Positions 8,667-17,332 of a stretch of DNA of 64,000 nt are shown one piece after another. Origin of the DNA: an uncultured Candidatus Binatia bacterium (GTDB lineage Bacteria > Desulfobacterota > Binatia > UBA9968 > JAJDTQ01); contig OY282432.1 in assembly GCA_958295985.1 (NCBI GenBank), forward strand, positions 1,859,282 through 1,923,281, in the 5' to 3' direction. Within the stretch, counting starts at the first letter, position 1, and each line of letters opens with the position of its first letter. The notes under the pieces are model-generated. The model was not told where the DNA came from, ran no database searches, and worked only from the letters and a program-made list of their open reading frames with translations. Both the position numbers and the translations under genes were made by a program.

Positions 8667-9977
8667 ATGGAGTGGTACGAAGTCCTGGCCTTGATGCTCG
8701 GCGTGCTGATGGTCCTGTTCGTGGCCGGCACGCCCGTGGCGTTCGCCTTTCTGTTGATCAACATCGGCGGGCTCTACTTCTTCATGGGAGGCGCGCTGGC
8801 CCTGCGGCTCATGGTGACCAGCGCCTTCGCCACGCTGGCGAGCTTCGTCCTGGCGCCGGTGCTGCTCTTCATCCTCATGGGCGAGATCATGTTCCGCTCG
8901 GGGCTTGCGGTGCGCACTCTCGATTCCCTGGACAAGTGGATCGGCGGCATACCCGGGCGGCTGAGTCTTCTGGCGGTGAGCGGCGGCACCCTGTTCTCCA
9001 CCCTCAGCGGCTCCAGCATGGCCACCACGGCCATGCTGGGGACGACGCTGGTGCCGGAGATGCGGCGCCGGGGCTACAGCTACCTGATGTCGGTGGGGCC
9101 CATTTCGGCGGCCGGCGGCCTGGCCGCCATCGTCCCTCCCTCGGCCATGGGCGTGCTGCTGGGCAGCCTTGCCGAGATCTCCATCGCCAAGCTCCTGATC
9201 GCCGGCATCGGCCCCGGCCTTTTCATGGCGGGCCTCTACGCCGTGTACATCGTCGTCCGGGCCAAGTTGCGGCCGGAGTCGGCGCCCACGTATGACGTCG
9301 CGCGCGTGTCGAACCGCGAGAAGCTCATGGGCCTCCTTCACCTGGCTCCCTTGAGCCTCATCGTGTTCATGGTCCTGGGCGTCATCTTCATCGGGGTGGC
9401 GACGCCCACGGAGGCGGCGGCCCTGGGCGCGCTAGGCACGGCCATGGTGGCGGCCATGTACCGCAGCCTCACGTTGAAGGTGGTGGTGCTGTCGGTGATG
9501 AGCACCGTGCGGGTCTCCGTCGTCGTGCTCATGATCATCCTCGCTTCCAACGCCTTCAGTCAGGTATTGGCTTTCACCGGCGCCAGCCGGGGTCTGGTGG
9601 AGATGGTGGCGGGGTTCGAGGCGGCGCCGGTGGTGATCCTCGTGCTCATGATGCTGATCGTGCTGGTGCTTGGCATGTTCGTCGATCAGATCTCCATCAT
9701 GATGATTACGGTGCCCATCTACTTCCCGCTGGCCGCGCAGCTCGGCTTCGACCCTATCTGGTTCGGGATCCTGATGCTTCTGAACATGGAGGTGGCCAAC
9801 ACCACGCCGCCCTTCGGTCTCCAGTTGTTCGTCCTCAAGGGCGTGGTCCCGGATGCCCCTATGGCCGAGATCTACCGCAGTTGCTTTCCCTTCGTGCTGC
9901 TCGACATGCTCAACTTGGCGGTGATGATCGTCCTTCCCGCCCTGGTGCTGACTCTGCCTCGACTCATGCTAAATTGA
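8667..9977 (+). CDS. dctM: TRAP transporter large permease DctM
   Basis: 436 aa, normal for DctM, with about 12 membrane segments. Recognisable blocks include 'GTPVAFAFLLINIGGLYFF' near the N-terminus, 'SGSSMATTAMLGTTLVPEM' near residue 115 (the substrate/sodium site region), 'IVPPSAMGVLLG' near 155, 'GVATPTEAAALGALGTAM' near 245 and 'NTTPPFGLQLFVLKG' near 380. It forms the ion-coupled elevator-type channel of the TRAP system. It follows dctQ by seven bases and is followed six bases later by a flavoprotein gene, so the latter is probably in the same transcript and may act on the imported compound. Confidence 0.92.
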   Translation: MEWYEVLALMLGVLMVLFVAGTPVAFAFLLINIGGLYFFMGGALALRLMVTSAFATLASFVLAPVLLFILMGEIMFRSGLAVRTLDSLDKWIGGIPGRLSLLAVSGGTLFSTLSGSSMATTAMLGTTLVPEMRRRGYSYLMSVGPISAAGGLAAIVPPSAMGVLLGSLAEISIAKLLIAGIGPGLFMAGLYAVYIVVRAKLRPESAPTYDVARVSNREKLMGLLHLAPLSLIVFMVLGVIFIGVATPTEAAALGALGTAMVAAMYRSLTLKVVVLSVMSTVRVSVVVLMIILASNAFSQVLAFTGASRGLVEMVAGFEAAPVVILVLMMLIVLVLGMFVDQISIMMITVPIYFPLAAQLGFDPIWFGILMLLNMEVANTTPPFGLQLFVLKGVVPDAPMAEIYRSCFPFVLLDMLNLAVMIVLPALVLTLPRLMLN

Positions 9978-9983
9978 CCCCCC

Positions 9984-11129
9984 GTGATGAAAACCATGAA
10001 CCATCCCATGCTGGAGGCCGCCAGGACGTTGGCGCCGAGGATCCGGTCCTGCTCCGACCAGATCGAGGCGGAGCGCGAACTGCCGGGGCCGTTGTTCGAT
10101 GCGCTGGCGGACGCCGGCCTGTTCAAGCTCGGACTGCCACGGTCCCTGGGCGGCGTCGAGATCGACCTGCCGTGCTACGTCGACGTGCTCGAGGAATTGG
10201 GCAAGGCCGACGCCAGCACCGCCTGGGTCGTCAACCAGTGCTCGATCTTCGCCACCTACGCGGCGCGCATGCCTCGGGAACTGGCCCGGGAGATCTGGAC
10301 CGATACGCCGCGTTGCGTGGTGGCCAACACGTCGATGCCCACTGCGGAGGCGGTGCCGGTGCCGGGCGGGTACCGGGTCACCGGCCGCCAGCGCTTTAGC
10401 TCGGGTTGCCGGCATGCGTCCTGGTTCGCCGCACGGGCGTGGATTCCCGAGGACGGCGAGCGCGTGCAGAAGTTTCTGTTCGTGCCCGCGGCCGAGGTGG
10501 AGGTGCTGGACACCTGGAAGGTCCGCGGCATGCGCGGTACCGGGACCCACGACTTCGTGGTGGACGGCGCCTTCGTGCCGGCCGAGCGCACGGTGCGCCA
10601 TCTGGGCAGCCCGTTGGTGGAACCCGGGCCGCTGTACCGGCTTTCCCTGGTCCTGCTGTTCGCCTCGGGTGACGGCGCCCTGGCCCTGGGCGCGGCCCAG
10701 GCGTGTCTCGACGCGTTCATGGAACTGGCCGGGGCCAAGACGCCCCACGCCATGCAGGCCATGCTGCGCGATCAGCCCGCGGTTCAGGTGGCGGTGGGTC
10801 AGACCCTGGCCGCCCTGGCGTCCGGCCGGGCCTATCTGCGGGAGGCCGTCCGCGCCCTCTGGCAAGAAGCGGTGTCCGCGGATCCCCTTGCACTGGAACC
10901 GCGGATCGCCCTGCGGCTCGCCACGACCCACTGCATTCGGCTCGCGGTCCAGGCGGTGGAGACCCTGTACAACGCCTCCGGCACCACCGCCATCTACGAA
11001 GGCAACGCCATCCAGCGCTACTTCCAGGATCTACACGTGATCAGTCAGCATCAACAGGCGCGCCAAGTCGCCTACGAGCTCGCTGGTAAGCACGGCCTGG
11101 GTCTGGAGGTCGAAACGACGCGGCTGTAA
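9984..11129 (+). CDS. Acyl-CoA-dehydrogenase-fold flavin monooxygenase (HsaA/DszC-like)
   Basis: 381 aa with the acyl-CoA-dehydrogenase fold. There is an N-terminal helical domain ending 'GLFKLGLPRSLGG', a beta domain with 'YRVTGRQRFSSGCRHASWF' and 'RGMRGTGTHDFVVDGAFVP', and a C-terminal helical bundle ending 'AIQRYFQDLHVISQHQQ'. The motifs 'SSGC.HA.W' and 'D.H....H' are those of the reduced-flavin-dependent group D monooxygenases (HsaA, HpaH-type, DszC) rather than true acyl-CoA dehydrogenases, and the catalytic Glu of the dehydrogenases is absent from the C-terminal region. It probably oxygenates an aromatic or heteroatom substrate with FMNH2 from an unlinked reductase. It is close behind dctM and likely co-transcribed. 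Confidence 0.75.
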   Translation: MMKTMNHPMLEAARTLAPRIRSCSDQIEAERELPGPLFDALADAGLFKLGLPRSLGGVEIDLPCYVDVLEELGKADASTAWVVNQCSIFATYAARMPRELAREIWTDTPRCVVANTSMPTAEAVPVPGGYRVTGRQRFSSGCRHASWFAARAWIPEDGERVQKFLFVPAAEVEVLDTWKVRGMRGTGTHDFVVDGAFVPAERTVRHLGSPLVEPGPLYRLSLVLLFASGDGALALGAAQACLDAFMELAGAKTPHAMQAMLRDQPAVQVAVGQTLAALASGRAYLREAVRALWQEAVSADPLALEPRIALRLATTHCIRLAVQAVETLYNASGTTAIYEGNAIQRYFQDLHVISQHQQARQVAYELAGKHGLGLEVETTRL

Positions 11130-11188
11130 CCTCAGCGCCCCTCCATGTATGTCGTGTGGTGGGCGGCAGGGTGACAGGCCACGGCGTC

Positions 11189-12304
11189 CTACAACCGCCA
11201 TAGCCGCCTGGGAGTTTCGTTGAGGATCTTGCGCTTCGATTCTTCGTCGATGTCCGTGCGTTGGCGCATCACGCGGAGGGCGTCCATCTGGCTGGAGCCG
11301 TCGTAGTGGCCGTAGTCGCTGCCGATGACGAGGTTGTCGGGGCCGCACCGGTGGGTGTAGGCAAGCTCGTCGTCGTTCTGGCAGGTGACGAAGATGTTGA
11401 ACTCCTTCAGCACGTCGTCGGGCAGGGGATGGCCGCGCTGCAGGCTGCGCCGCTTGGCCTCGTGGAGCATCCAGGGGAGCCACATGGACCCGGCTTCGAT
11501 GAAGGCCCAGCGCAGGTCGGGAAACTTCAACGGCAGGCGGCTCTCGATCAGGCCCTCGCACGAGCCCGCGGTCATGAGGCGAAACCGCATGAGGCCGAAG
11601 GCGTTGGGATCGTACGCCGGCCGGGTGAGATCGATGATGTCCTGGTTGCCGTTGCCGATGTGCGTGGCGATGACCATGTCGAGGCGTTGGGCCTCCTCGT
11701 AGAGCGGGTGGAACCAGGGGTCGATGGGAAGCCGTCGCCCGAGGATGGGCGGGATGGCGACGCCGACCGCGCCGTGGTCACGGGCCCAGTTCAGCAGCTC
11801 CAGGGATTCGTCCATGCTCATCAACGGCAGCACGGTGCACCACCGGAGGCGCCCGTCGGCCCGTTCCCACATGTCGGCGACCCAGCGGTTCCAGCTCTTG
11901 CACAGCGCCAACTCCACCTCGGGTCGTTCGGTTGCGGGCACCGTCCACAGAGTGTGGAACAGCACCTGGGTATCGATGCCCAAACGGTCCATGTGCCGGA
12001 GGCGCCGTTCGACGTCATCCTCGCGGGAGCCGATGGGGGTTACGAGGTCCCGCCCCTGCTCGCGGGACCGCTCGGCCATCTCCTCCTCGGTGAGGGTGAT
12101 GAACCGGAAGCCGCGGGCCTGTCCGTTGATGATCCACCACTGGATGTGCGGGTCGGTCGGATGGCGCGCCAGCACCGGCCGGTATTTCTCGTCCTCGGGG
12201 TCCATGAATTCCCACGTCCGTTCCGTCTCCACAACGTGGGCGTCCGAGTCGATGAGGGTGTAATCGGGGTCCGGGACGGCGACCGCACGAGGATTGATGG
12301 CCAT
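11189..12304 (-). CDS. Amidohydrolase-2 family metal-dependent hydrolase (paralogue 2)
   Basis: 371 aa. The start ATG at 12302-12304 was chosen because GGAGG lies six bases upstream; an upstream ATG (12370) lacks one. The N-terminal 'LIDSDAHVVETERTWEFM' is the D-x-D-x-H metal strand. 'HIGNGNQDIIDL' mid-protein and 'NLVIGSDYGHYDGSSQMD' near the end supply the remaining metal-binding residues. It is closely related in layout to the proteins at 34218 and 36798. The reaction is hydrolysis or decarboxylation in the cytoplasm with unknown substrate. It converges on the flavin monooxygenase gene with a 59-base gap, and its upstream side borders the low-GC accessory island. Confidence 0.85.
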   Translation of the reverse strand: MAINPRAVAVPDPDYTLIDSDAHVVETERTWEFMDPEDEKYRPVLARHPTDPHIQWWIINGQARGFRFITLTEEEMAERSREQGRDLVTPIGSREDDVERRLRHMDRLGIDTQVLFHTLWTVPATERPEVELALCKSWNRWVADMWERADGRLRWCTVLPLMSMDESLELLNWARDHGAVGVAIPPILGRRLPIDPWFHPLYEEAQRLDMVIATHIGNGNQDIIDLTRPAYDPNAFGLMRFRLMTAGSCEGLIESRLPLKFPDLRWAFIEAGSMWLPWMLHEAKRRSLQRGHPLPDDVLKEFNIFVTCQNDDELAYTHRCGPDNLVIGSDYGHYDGSSQMDALRVMRQRTDIDEESKRKILNETPRRLWRL

Positions 12305-12484
12305 AAGTACCTCCAGATGACCGGGCATGACGTCCGCCAGCTCACACGCTGGACGTCGCGAGGGTATCAATCTACTCCGGTTGGATTGTGCGATGCAAGA
12401 GAGAAAGCAGTCGTTGCGGCTGCACGCTTTCCGGTGTCTGTACGAATTGCTTTTGGGGAGAAGTACCTAATCGCCGTCCGCGAT
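12305..12484. other. Intergenic stretch at the island edge, nothing recognised
   Basis: 180 bases between the amidohydrolase start and the SinR-like remnant. Short open frames on both strands have no ribosome binding site and no family resemblance. The amidohydrolase promoter should lie here, but no convincing hexamer pair was found. Base composition begins to drop in GC from about 12400 onward, marking one edge of the accessory island. Confidence 0.5.
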
Positions 12485-12700
12485 TTAGGTGTCTGCCTGC
12501 CAGTTTCTCTTGTCCAAACACTCCCACGCTCTCTCCGGCAGCCAACCCTGATAGTTATTGGTCACTTGTATGACCAGAAGACTGTCGTCATCATCCATAT
12601 GCTTACGAAGACGTTTCTGCCACTCGTCCGAACTGGATTTCGTGCTGATCATCCACGTCGAATCCAAATGGTGCCACCAAGCAACAAGATAGCCGCCAAA
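12485..12700 (-). pseudogene. SinR/Cas2-like small protein, 5'-truncated remnant
   Basis: The frame reads 'AWWHHLDSTWMISTK' and continues 'MDDDDSLLVIQV...GWLPERAWECL' before stopping at 12485. This matches the central and C-terminal part of the roughly 90-aa SinR-family proteins, Cas2/VapD-like ferredoxin-fold proteins whose hallmark is a 'WxHxLxSTW' strand followed by 'D..D.LlV' and a late 'W' motif. The first 30 or so residues of that family ('..yLI.YDL..pg..Y..l...i') are missing: upstream in this frame there are only about 16 unrelated codons before the stop codon of the large STAND gene. No in-frame ATG with a ribosome binding site precedes the homology. I call it a remnant cut by the junction with the STAND gene. 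The family name rests on recalled sequence patterns. Confidence 0.6.
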
Positions 12701-12730
12701 GCAAAAAAGGGTAGTGGTTCGTTTTGAAAT

Positions 12731-15700
12731 TCAGCCTTGATTTTCGTGTTCATCCAGGTTTTTGCGGATTTCGTAACTCTGTTCAAGACACATCCGATCT
12801 ATCAGGTTCAGGCATCGAGTGGCCCACTCATCGTGTCGGTGCTGGTGATAGGTTCGCAAAATCAATTTTGCCACGTTTGAACCGTCAACAGCTCGGCGGG
12901 TGCGGATATCCCTTGCCTCTGTGGCGAAACGATCGAGGAACTTTTCACATGCAATCAGCGTGATGCCGGGTAGTCTATAGGGGGACAGCTTAAGCGCATT
13001 GAGCAAGGAAAATGAGTCTTCCTGATAGGCGACGCTATCGCAGAACCTGCTTATCAGACCTTCGTGGGATTCCAGAGATTGATTTTCCAAGTAACGAAAA
13101 CACGTTGCGGCTTCTTGACGAACCTTGCTGTCGTCATCGTCAAAAAACAACAGAAGCTTTTGCTCTGACCACCACCAATGTTCCTCCTTGCCAATGTTGG
13201 CAGAAGCCACCTGCGCTACCCCTAACCGCTGTGACGGATTGCCACGGAGTGCTTCTTCTACATGTGCTTCGGCATCGTCGTGGCCAAGGAGCGCCGCGAT
13301 ACTCGCCAGCCGGGCACCGGCTTCGCCTGTTTCGGGAAGACCGGAACGTAGCATCCGTTCAACGACGGGCCGAAGGTATTCGAAGTGCTGATAGAGTCCA
13401 TGTTTGATGAAACGCTCTATGTATGGCGTCGCCAATAAACGGTCGTTGCCGGTTCGGTCGTCCCGAGGTTCGACAAGTCTGAGAAACTGTCCTGAAGCAA
13501 ATTCCCAATCAGAGTCAACGATGGCCAGAAGGGTGGAACCCGCGCAGGCCCGAACTGCTGCACTGTTGTCGTTGACGAGTCGTTCGAGGGTAGAACAGAA
13601 ACGGTGAATGTATGCCGCATCTCGCTGGATAAGATCCCGAATGGCCTCCGCAGCGTGCCCTCGCGTCGTGTTGATGCCGTGCCTAAGAATGTTGCCGCCA
13701 TAGTAGAAATTGCCGCCGGCCGCCTGTTCGTTCCATACCTCCTGCTCTGGGTCGGGATGCTCGGTCGCCAACCAGTCGAGCATCCGAACGGCGTCATCGG
13801 GAAGTGGTTCTCCGATAGAACCCAGCATGTCGGCGAGTTCTTTCCCGCAGGCTTCGCGGTATTCGTCATACGCCTTGCGGCACACTTTCAATTTGAGTTC
13901 AGTATGGGCATCCGTTTCTTTCAGGCCACCGAGGGTGTGTCCTATATAGTAGGGATGGGTGCCGGCCGGAAATCTGAGACTCAAGTGGGCGAATCGTCCG
14001 GGTTCCTGCTTTACAGACTCTTCCAACATCCGGGCGAGTTCCAAAGCACCGCCTCTTCCAGGATTCTTCCAACGATGTTCTCTCTCCCTGGAATGGTACT
14101 TTTGGATTGCATTGAGCCATTGTTCATCCGTCATTTTCTCTACGGCCGTCTTTTCAATCGGAGAGTCTACGAAATAAACCTGATTTTCTCGCGGTGGGGA
14201 CTCCGTCTCTCCAAACTTGCGTTCGAGCTCCATATAGCGTGCCTTAACACTCTCGCTGCGAAATTCAGCCGGAATGCCCGACAGCAGGGAAAAGCTGGCA
14301 CGTCCTCTTGACCTGTACCCGTCTTGGGTACGCTCGTAGGCGGGGGTGTAATTCAGGATAGCCTGTTCGAGTCTCGCACGGTTTTCGTCAGAACAAAGCG
14401 GGGCAATCGCTTTTATCAATTGAGTCGCCATCCAATACGGTCTATCGGAATATCCGCACTGAAACCGCCAGACTTTGTCGCAGAGTTCCGAAACAGCGTT
14501 ATCCGCGAAGTGTTTTGCACCGGCCGTATATGCCCGAAGCAGGATGAAATTCGCCATGTAGGTATCATGTCTGCGTAACTCTGCTAGAATACTGTCGATG
14601 CTGTCTGCCTTGATCTCAGCAAGTTTCTCCACTGCAAAGGCAATTGCAATCCTACAGGCTTGATCTACTGAAGGGTATTTACTGCTGAACAGAAAGACAG
14701 ACCATACTGCGTCATGCTTCGGTGCGGGTTTCTCTGCTCCATTGGCGGCTTCGTCGGCAATTTTCAGTACCACCGGCAAAACATGTTGGAGAAACGCATC
14801 GGGAGCTTTGGCTGCAGCATCTTGTATCCCTTTCGCTCCAGACTGATCATAGTAGAAAAAATCATGCCATTTGGGCTGGTTCGTATCACTCCTGGTTTGT
14901 TGAATGATAGAAAGTCGCCTGAGCAGCCAATGCGCCAGCACCTCGGCAAACCAATCGGGGCGTTCCTCTACCAGTTCGTAGAACGAGCCCCAAAACGTGC
15001 TGTTGATTGCAATTGCTCCACGCGTGTTGTCCAGGGTTTCATCGTCCATCAGCCTTAGAAACAACTCGAAGAACCTTCTGCTGTGTCCAAGATCAGTCCA
15101 CTGCATCATGTAGCTTAGCCGTTGCGGCCAATCTCCACCTCTCCCCACGAAGGGCTCGAGAAGCTCGGCTACCCTGTCACCCGAATGCCTCTGGTGGCCC
15201 CGGGCATAATCCACGCCTGTGTCGACGAGCCTGTCGTTATCAGATTTGAGCCAGTCAGAGACAAGTCCCTTTCTATCCGCAATCTGGAACCAAGACCTTG
15301 AAGTAAAAAAGTGGTTCCAAACCAGGGATGCAAATTTGTCCGGGTTTGGCCTGCCGCTCTTGACGGCTTCGATTTCGGATTTGATCCATGGCGCCAGAAC
15401 GTTCCATTCGTCTTCATTGGGGTCCGGTAGTGAAACGGCCAAGGCAACGGCCAGGTCCTTCAAGTGGGGCCGAACGTTCTGACGGGTCAACAGGACGCGG
15501 AGTTCTCTGCAATACCGCTCGCGGTCAACGTCGCGGAGATAGACGAGAACCTGTCTCACCTGCGCCCGCCGAAACAGGTGCTGCTCCGACGTCAACAGGA
15601 ACTTTGCCAGCGATTTCTTTTTGGCTACGAATCCGCGGGCAAAACAGTAGTCGAAAAATGATTCGTGGCCGAAGCCATATCGGTTTTCGTCAAACGAAAG

Positions 15701-17311
15701 CACACCCTCTGACACCATCTGATCGAGATACTTCTTCGGAAGGGGGTCCAGCCTTTCCCTCGACACTGAGAGTTGCTGTGAGTCAGTCAGTTTCTTACAC
15801 AACACCTGTATGACGTTGTTCCAGTGATCGCACGAGGATGCAGCGCGTTCGTTGACTTTTTGGCGTTTCTCTTTCCAGTAATGATCGAACAGTTCGTTTG
15901 GCGAGGAGAACGTCGGCTGAGAGTCGGGGTCATGGGTGTCGAGAAACAGCGCCAGGTTCTGGGGCAGACGAAGCAATTTCAGTTGTCTTGCGTCAAACAA
16001 ATTGGTTTTGAAACCGCTGGTTATGAGCACTTTTTTTGTTTCATCAAGGGAGAAGTCCGTAACGGAGATTTGAGCGGCGCCTTTGGTGAGAAGATGTCGC
16101 AAGCGGTGGTCGTTTTCCCAATCAAATGTTCTGCAAACAACCACGACGTGGAATCTCACCCTGCTGCGCCAGCCTCTTACTTCGCTCAACAGGCCTTCCA
16201 CAAGATCGAAGAAATCCGAACGACGGCCGGACGTGGTGCTCACAGCGTCGAGCTGGTCAATCACAAGAATGGCTTCAGTCGACTTGGCCTCAGCCGCGGT
16301 GGCCAATACAAGCGCCGGCGATTCGTCGAGGCCGAGACATGCGCCCAATTCCCGGGTTGACGACACCGGCTCTATACGGTCCAGTCGAAAGACAAGCACG
16401 GCAGCAGGGTTGTCGCCTTGACGCAGAGCTTCTACACATTCGATTACGCATCCCGTCTTGCCGCTTCCCGCTTGGCCGGTGACAACGCAATCCGCTCCCT
16501 CGGCGGCGTTTTCGTTGATCTTGGCAAGTAAGTCCCGAGTTGAAGAACGAGGAATGGGAGGGTCTTGAATCAGCCGTCGTCGTGTGATGTCGAGATAGCG
16601 CTTAGATACCCCGTCGATGAGCGCAGGGGCGTCAGTCGGTTCTCTGAGTCGTCGAAACACCAAGTCCTTACGCTGGAGGTAAGAGATAAGGTCGTCCTGG
16701 TTTATGGTCTTGTGAATTGAATCTTCAGTAATGCTTCGAAGGGCATCAGAAACCCTGTCTGCCTTAGTGAGGAACCGTGCCGACAACGACTCTAGCGTTT
16801 GTTCTTCAAGTCCCTTCTCATCGATTGTACGGATATCAATACGCTGAAGGACCTCGTATGCCTTGGTAGGGTCTGTGTTGCGCCAGAATTCTCTGAGTTT
16901 CGTGAAGTGCTGCTTGTGAGTCACAGTGTTGATAAATTTCGATTCGAAATCTACTGGATTCTCCACGCTCCTGGCACGCTCGGTCAACTCTCTCAACTCC
17001 GGGGTATCACTGCCCGAGATGAAAACGAATCGAGCGTCGGAATTGTTGGAAAGTTGATCGAACATCGCTTGAAGCAGACCTTCGCCTCCGAGAGAGGAAA
17101 GACTCCACTTGCCATCCGGGTGACGGCGTTTTGCCTGATGAAGCTCTCGATGGCCGCCAGCGGTAAGCACGAACTCGGTCTTATCGACCGTCGGCTCCTC
17201 AATGCAGATGCTTTCGGCATTTCCATCCAGGATTCGGATAAGCTGAGAAACCGTCCAGCAGTGCTCATAGCGATTGCCAAGTTTGTTGGCAGGACCGCCC
17301 GGTAGAGGCAT
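12731..17311 (-). CDS. Avs-like STAND NTPase with putative N-terminal PD-(D/E)XK nuclease
   Basis: 1526 aa, uninterrupted. Residues 10-100 resemble Mrr/Cap4-type nuclease domains: 'LGNRYEHCWTVSQLI', acidic residues at 38-46 including D43, then 'ELHQAKRR' with Q59-x-K61 in place of (D/E)xK. A P-loop NTPase follows: Walker A 'GQAGSGKTG' at 279-287 and Walker B 'AILVIDQLDAVS' at 347-358, then a winged-helix-like segment near 500-560 ('YGFGHESFFDYCFA'). Residues 600-1526 are helical, repeat-rich (HEAT/TPR-like). This order of effector, STAND and long sensor is that of AVAST (Avs) antiphage proteins and related NACHT-like systems, where the sensor binds a phage protein and the nuclease then degrades DNA. 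The start ATG is preceded by AAGGAAAGGAAA. Base composition is lower in GC than the neighbours, indicating acquisition. Function is inferred. Confidence 0.65.
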   Translation of the reverse strand: MPLPGGPANKLGNRYEHCWTVSQLIRILDGNAESICIEEPTVDKTEFVLTAGGHRELHQAKRRHPDGKWSLSSLGGEGLLQAMFDQLSNNSDARFVFISGSDTPELRELTERARSVENPVDFESKFINTVTHKQHFTKLREFWRNTDPTKAYEVLQRIDIRTIDEKGLEEQTLESLSARFLTKADRVSDALRSITEDSIHKTINQDDLISYLQRKDLVFRRLREPTDAPALIDGVSKRYLDITRRRLIQDPPIPRSSTRDLLAKINENAAEGADCVVTGQAGSGKTGCVIECVEALRQGDNPAAVLVFRLDRIEPVSSTRELGACLGLDESPALVLATAAEAKSTEAILVIDQLDAVSTTSGRRSDFFDLVEGLLSEVRGWRSRVRFHVVVVCRTFDWENDHRLRHLLTKGAAQISVTDFSLDETKKVLITSGFKTNLFDARQLKLLRLPQNLALFLDTHDPDSQPTFSSPNELFDHYWKEKRQKVNERAASSCDHWNNVIQVLCKKLTDSQQLSVSRERLDPLPKKYLDQMVSEGVLSFDENRYGFGHESFFDYCFARGFVAKKKSLAKFLLTSEQHLFRRAQVRQVLVYLRDVDRERYCRELRVLLTRQNVRPHLKDLAVALAVSLPDPNEDEWNVLAPWIKSEIEAVKSGRPNPDKFASLVWNHFFTSRSWFQIADRKGLVSDWLKSDNDRLVDTGVDYARGHQRHSGDRVAELLEPFVGRGGDWPQRLSYMMQWTDLGHSRRFFELFLRLMDDETLDNTRGAIAINSTFWGSFYELVEERPDWFAEVLAHWLLRRLSIIQQTRSDTNQPKWHDFFYYDQSGAKGIQDAAAKAPDAFLQHVLPVVLKIADEAANGAEKPAPKHDAVWSVFLFSSKYPSVDQACRIAIAFAVEKLAEIKADSIDSILAELRRHDTYMANFILLRAYTAGAKHFADNAVSELCDKVWRFQCGYSDRPYWMATQLIKAIAPLCSDENRARLEQAILNYTPAYERTQDGYRSRGRASFSLLSGIPAEFRSESVKARYMELERKFGETESPPRENQVYFVDSPIEKTAVEKMTDEQWLNAIQKYHSREREHRWKNPGRGGALELARMLEESVKQEPGRFAHLSLRFPAGTHPYYIGHTLGGLKETDAHTELKLKVCRKAYDEYREACGKELADMLGSIGEPLPDDAVRMLDWLATEHPDPEQEVWNEQAAGGNFYYGGNILRHGINTTRGHAAEAIRDLIQRDAAYIHRFCSTLERLVNDNSAAVRACAGSTLLAIVDSDWEFASGQFLRLVEPRDDRTGNDRLLATPYIERFIKHGLYQHFEYLRPVVERMLRSGLPETGEAGARLASIAALLGHDDAEAHVEEALRGNPSQRLGVAQVASANIGKEEHWWWSEQKLLLFFDDDDSKVRQEAATCFRYLENQSLESHEGLISRFCDSVAYQEDSFSLLNALKLSPYRLPGITLIACEKFLDRFATEARDIRTRRAVDGSNVAKLILRTYHQHRHDEWATRCLNLIDRMCLEQSYEIRKNLDEHENQG

Positions 17312-17332
17312 CGCTGTTTCCTTTCCTTGATC

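Noticed and set aside
12388..12573. Small plus-strand open frame in the island edge
   Set aside because: No ribosome binding site, no recognisable motif, and antisense to the SinR-like remnant.
12680..12757. 34-codon minus-strand frame 'MNTKIKAEFQNE...' as the start of the SinR-like gene
   Set aside because: It is in a different frame from the SinR-like core and does not resemble the N-terminus of that family.
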